Assembly: GCF_030530965.1 (NCBI RefSeq)
Contig: NZ_JAUMTY010000009.1
Coordinates: 1 to 22,924, forward strand
Origin: Corynebacterium sp.
GTDB taxonomy: Bacteria > Actinomycetota > Actinomycetes > Mycobacteriales > Mycobacteriaceae
Direction of reading: 5' to 3'
Length of the DNA stretch: 22,924 nt
Below, one piece after another: positions 22,919 through 22,924 of this stretch. A program made the position numbers and the translations under genes. Numbering within the stretch: position 1 is the stretch's first letter; each line of letters begins with the position of its first letter. The notes beneath the pieces were generated by a model. That model made no database searches and had not been told where the DNA came from. It saw only the letters and a program-made list of their open reading frames with translations.

Positions 22919-22924
22919 CACCAA

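Noticed and set aside
22880..22924. A possible C-terminus of a convergent minus-strand gene (14 codons ending in TAA)
   Set aside because: It reads sensibly (LVSATDRFAETFAS) but is too short to support; the same bases form a hairpin. Extending the window would decide.

Overview
The window reads as a chromosomal segment of a Corynebacterium-type actinobacterium. Evidence is the gene order shared with mycobacteria and corynebacteria (TetR regulator-mfd-mazG-lytic transglycosylase-eno-divIC-DUF501-ppx on one strand; tRNA-Gln-glmU-prs-rplY-pth on the other), the actinobacterial flavour of the proteins (mycobacterial-type MazG N-terminal domain, long acidic L25/Ctc tail), frequent GTG/TTG starts and a moderately high GC content (judged by eye, not counted). 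No species is claimed.

Layout. 1-1461 is the right end of an integrated element: the 3' end of an unknown gene and a tyrosine integrase next to the 3' end of a tRNA-Leu(UAA) gene, the classic arrangement for a prophage or genomic island using a tRNA as attB. From 1461 to 12513 everything is on the minus strand. In transcription order this is a TetR-family regulator, mfd, mazG, a membrane-anchored lytic transglycosylase, a 365-bp gap, eno, divIC/ftsB-like, a DUF501-Ppx/GppA fusion gene, and tRNA-Leu. From 12760 to 17247 the plus strand carries tRNA-Gln(UUG), glmU, prs, a 409-bp gap with a terminator hairpin and a structured rplY leader, rplY and pth. A small Cys-rich unknown gene (minus) converges on pth and diverges, across a 427-bp region rich in inverted repeats, from a long-form malic enzyme gene (plus). 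A nitronate monooxygenase-like gene (minus) and prfC (plus) complete the window.

How the genes work together. Most are housekeeping: glycolysis (Eno), PRPP synthesis (Prs), peptidoglycan precursor supply (GlmU), division (DivIC), wall turnover (transglycosylase), nucleotide clean-up (MazG), transcription-coupled repair (Mfd), polyphosphate/(p)ppGpp metabolism (Ppx/GppA), and translation (L25, Pth, RF3, two tRNAs). The accessory part is the integrase end.

Most interesting points: (i) fusion of DUF501 and Ppx/GppA, normally separate neighbours, in one 520-residue frame; (ii) a tRNA with a UAA anticodon but a 5-nt variable loop, which is also the integration site; (iii) a 260-nt rplY leader with two hairpins, one just upstream of the SD; (iv) a strong G5/C5 palindrome between the Cys-rich gene and malic enzyme; (v) repeated acidic, Ser/Gly/Asp-rich insertions in otherwise conserved proteins (MazG, the TetR regulator, Mfd, DivIC, the fusion linker). 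I did not find a convincing defence system, CRISPR array or insertion sequence.
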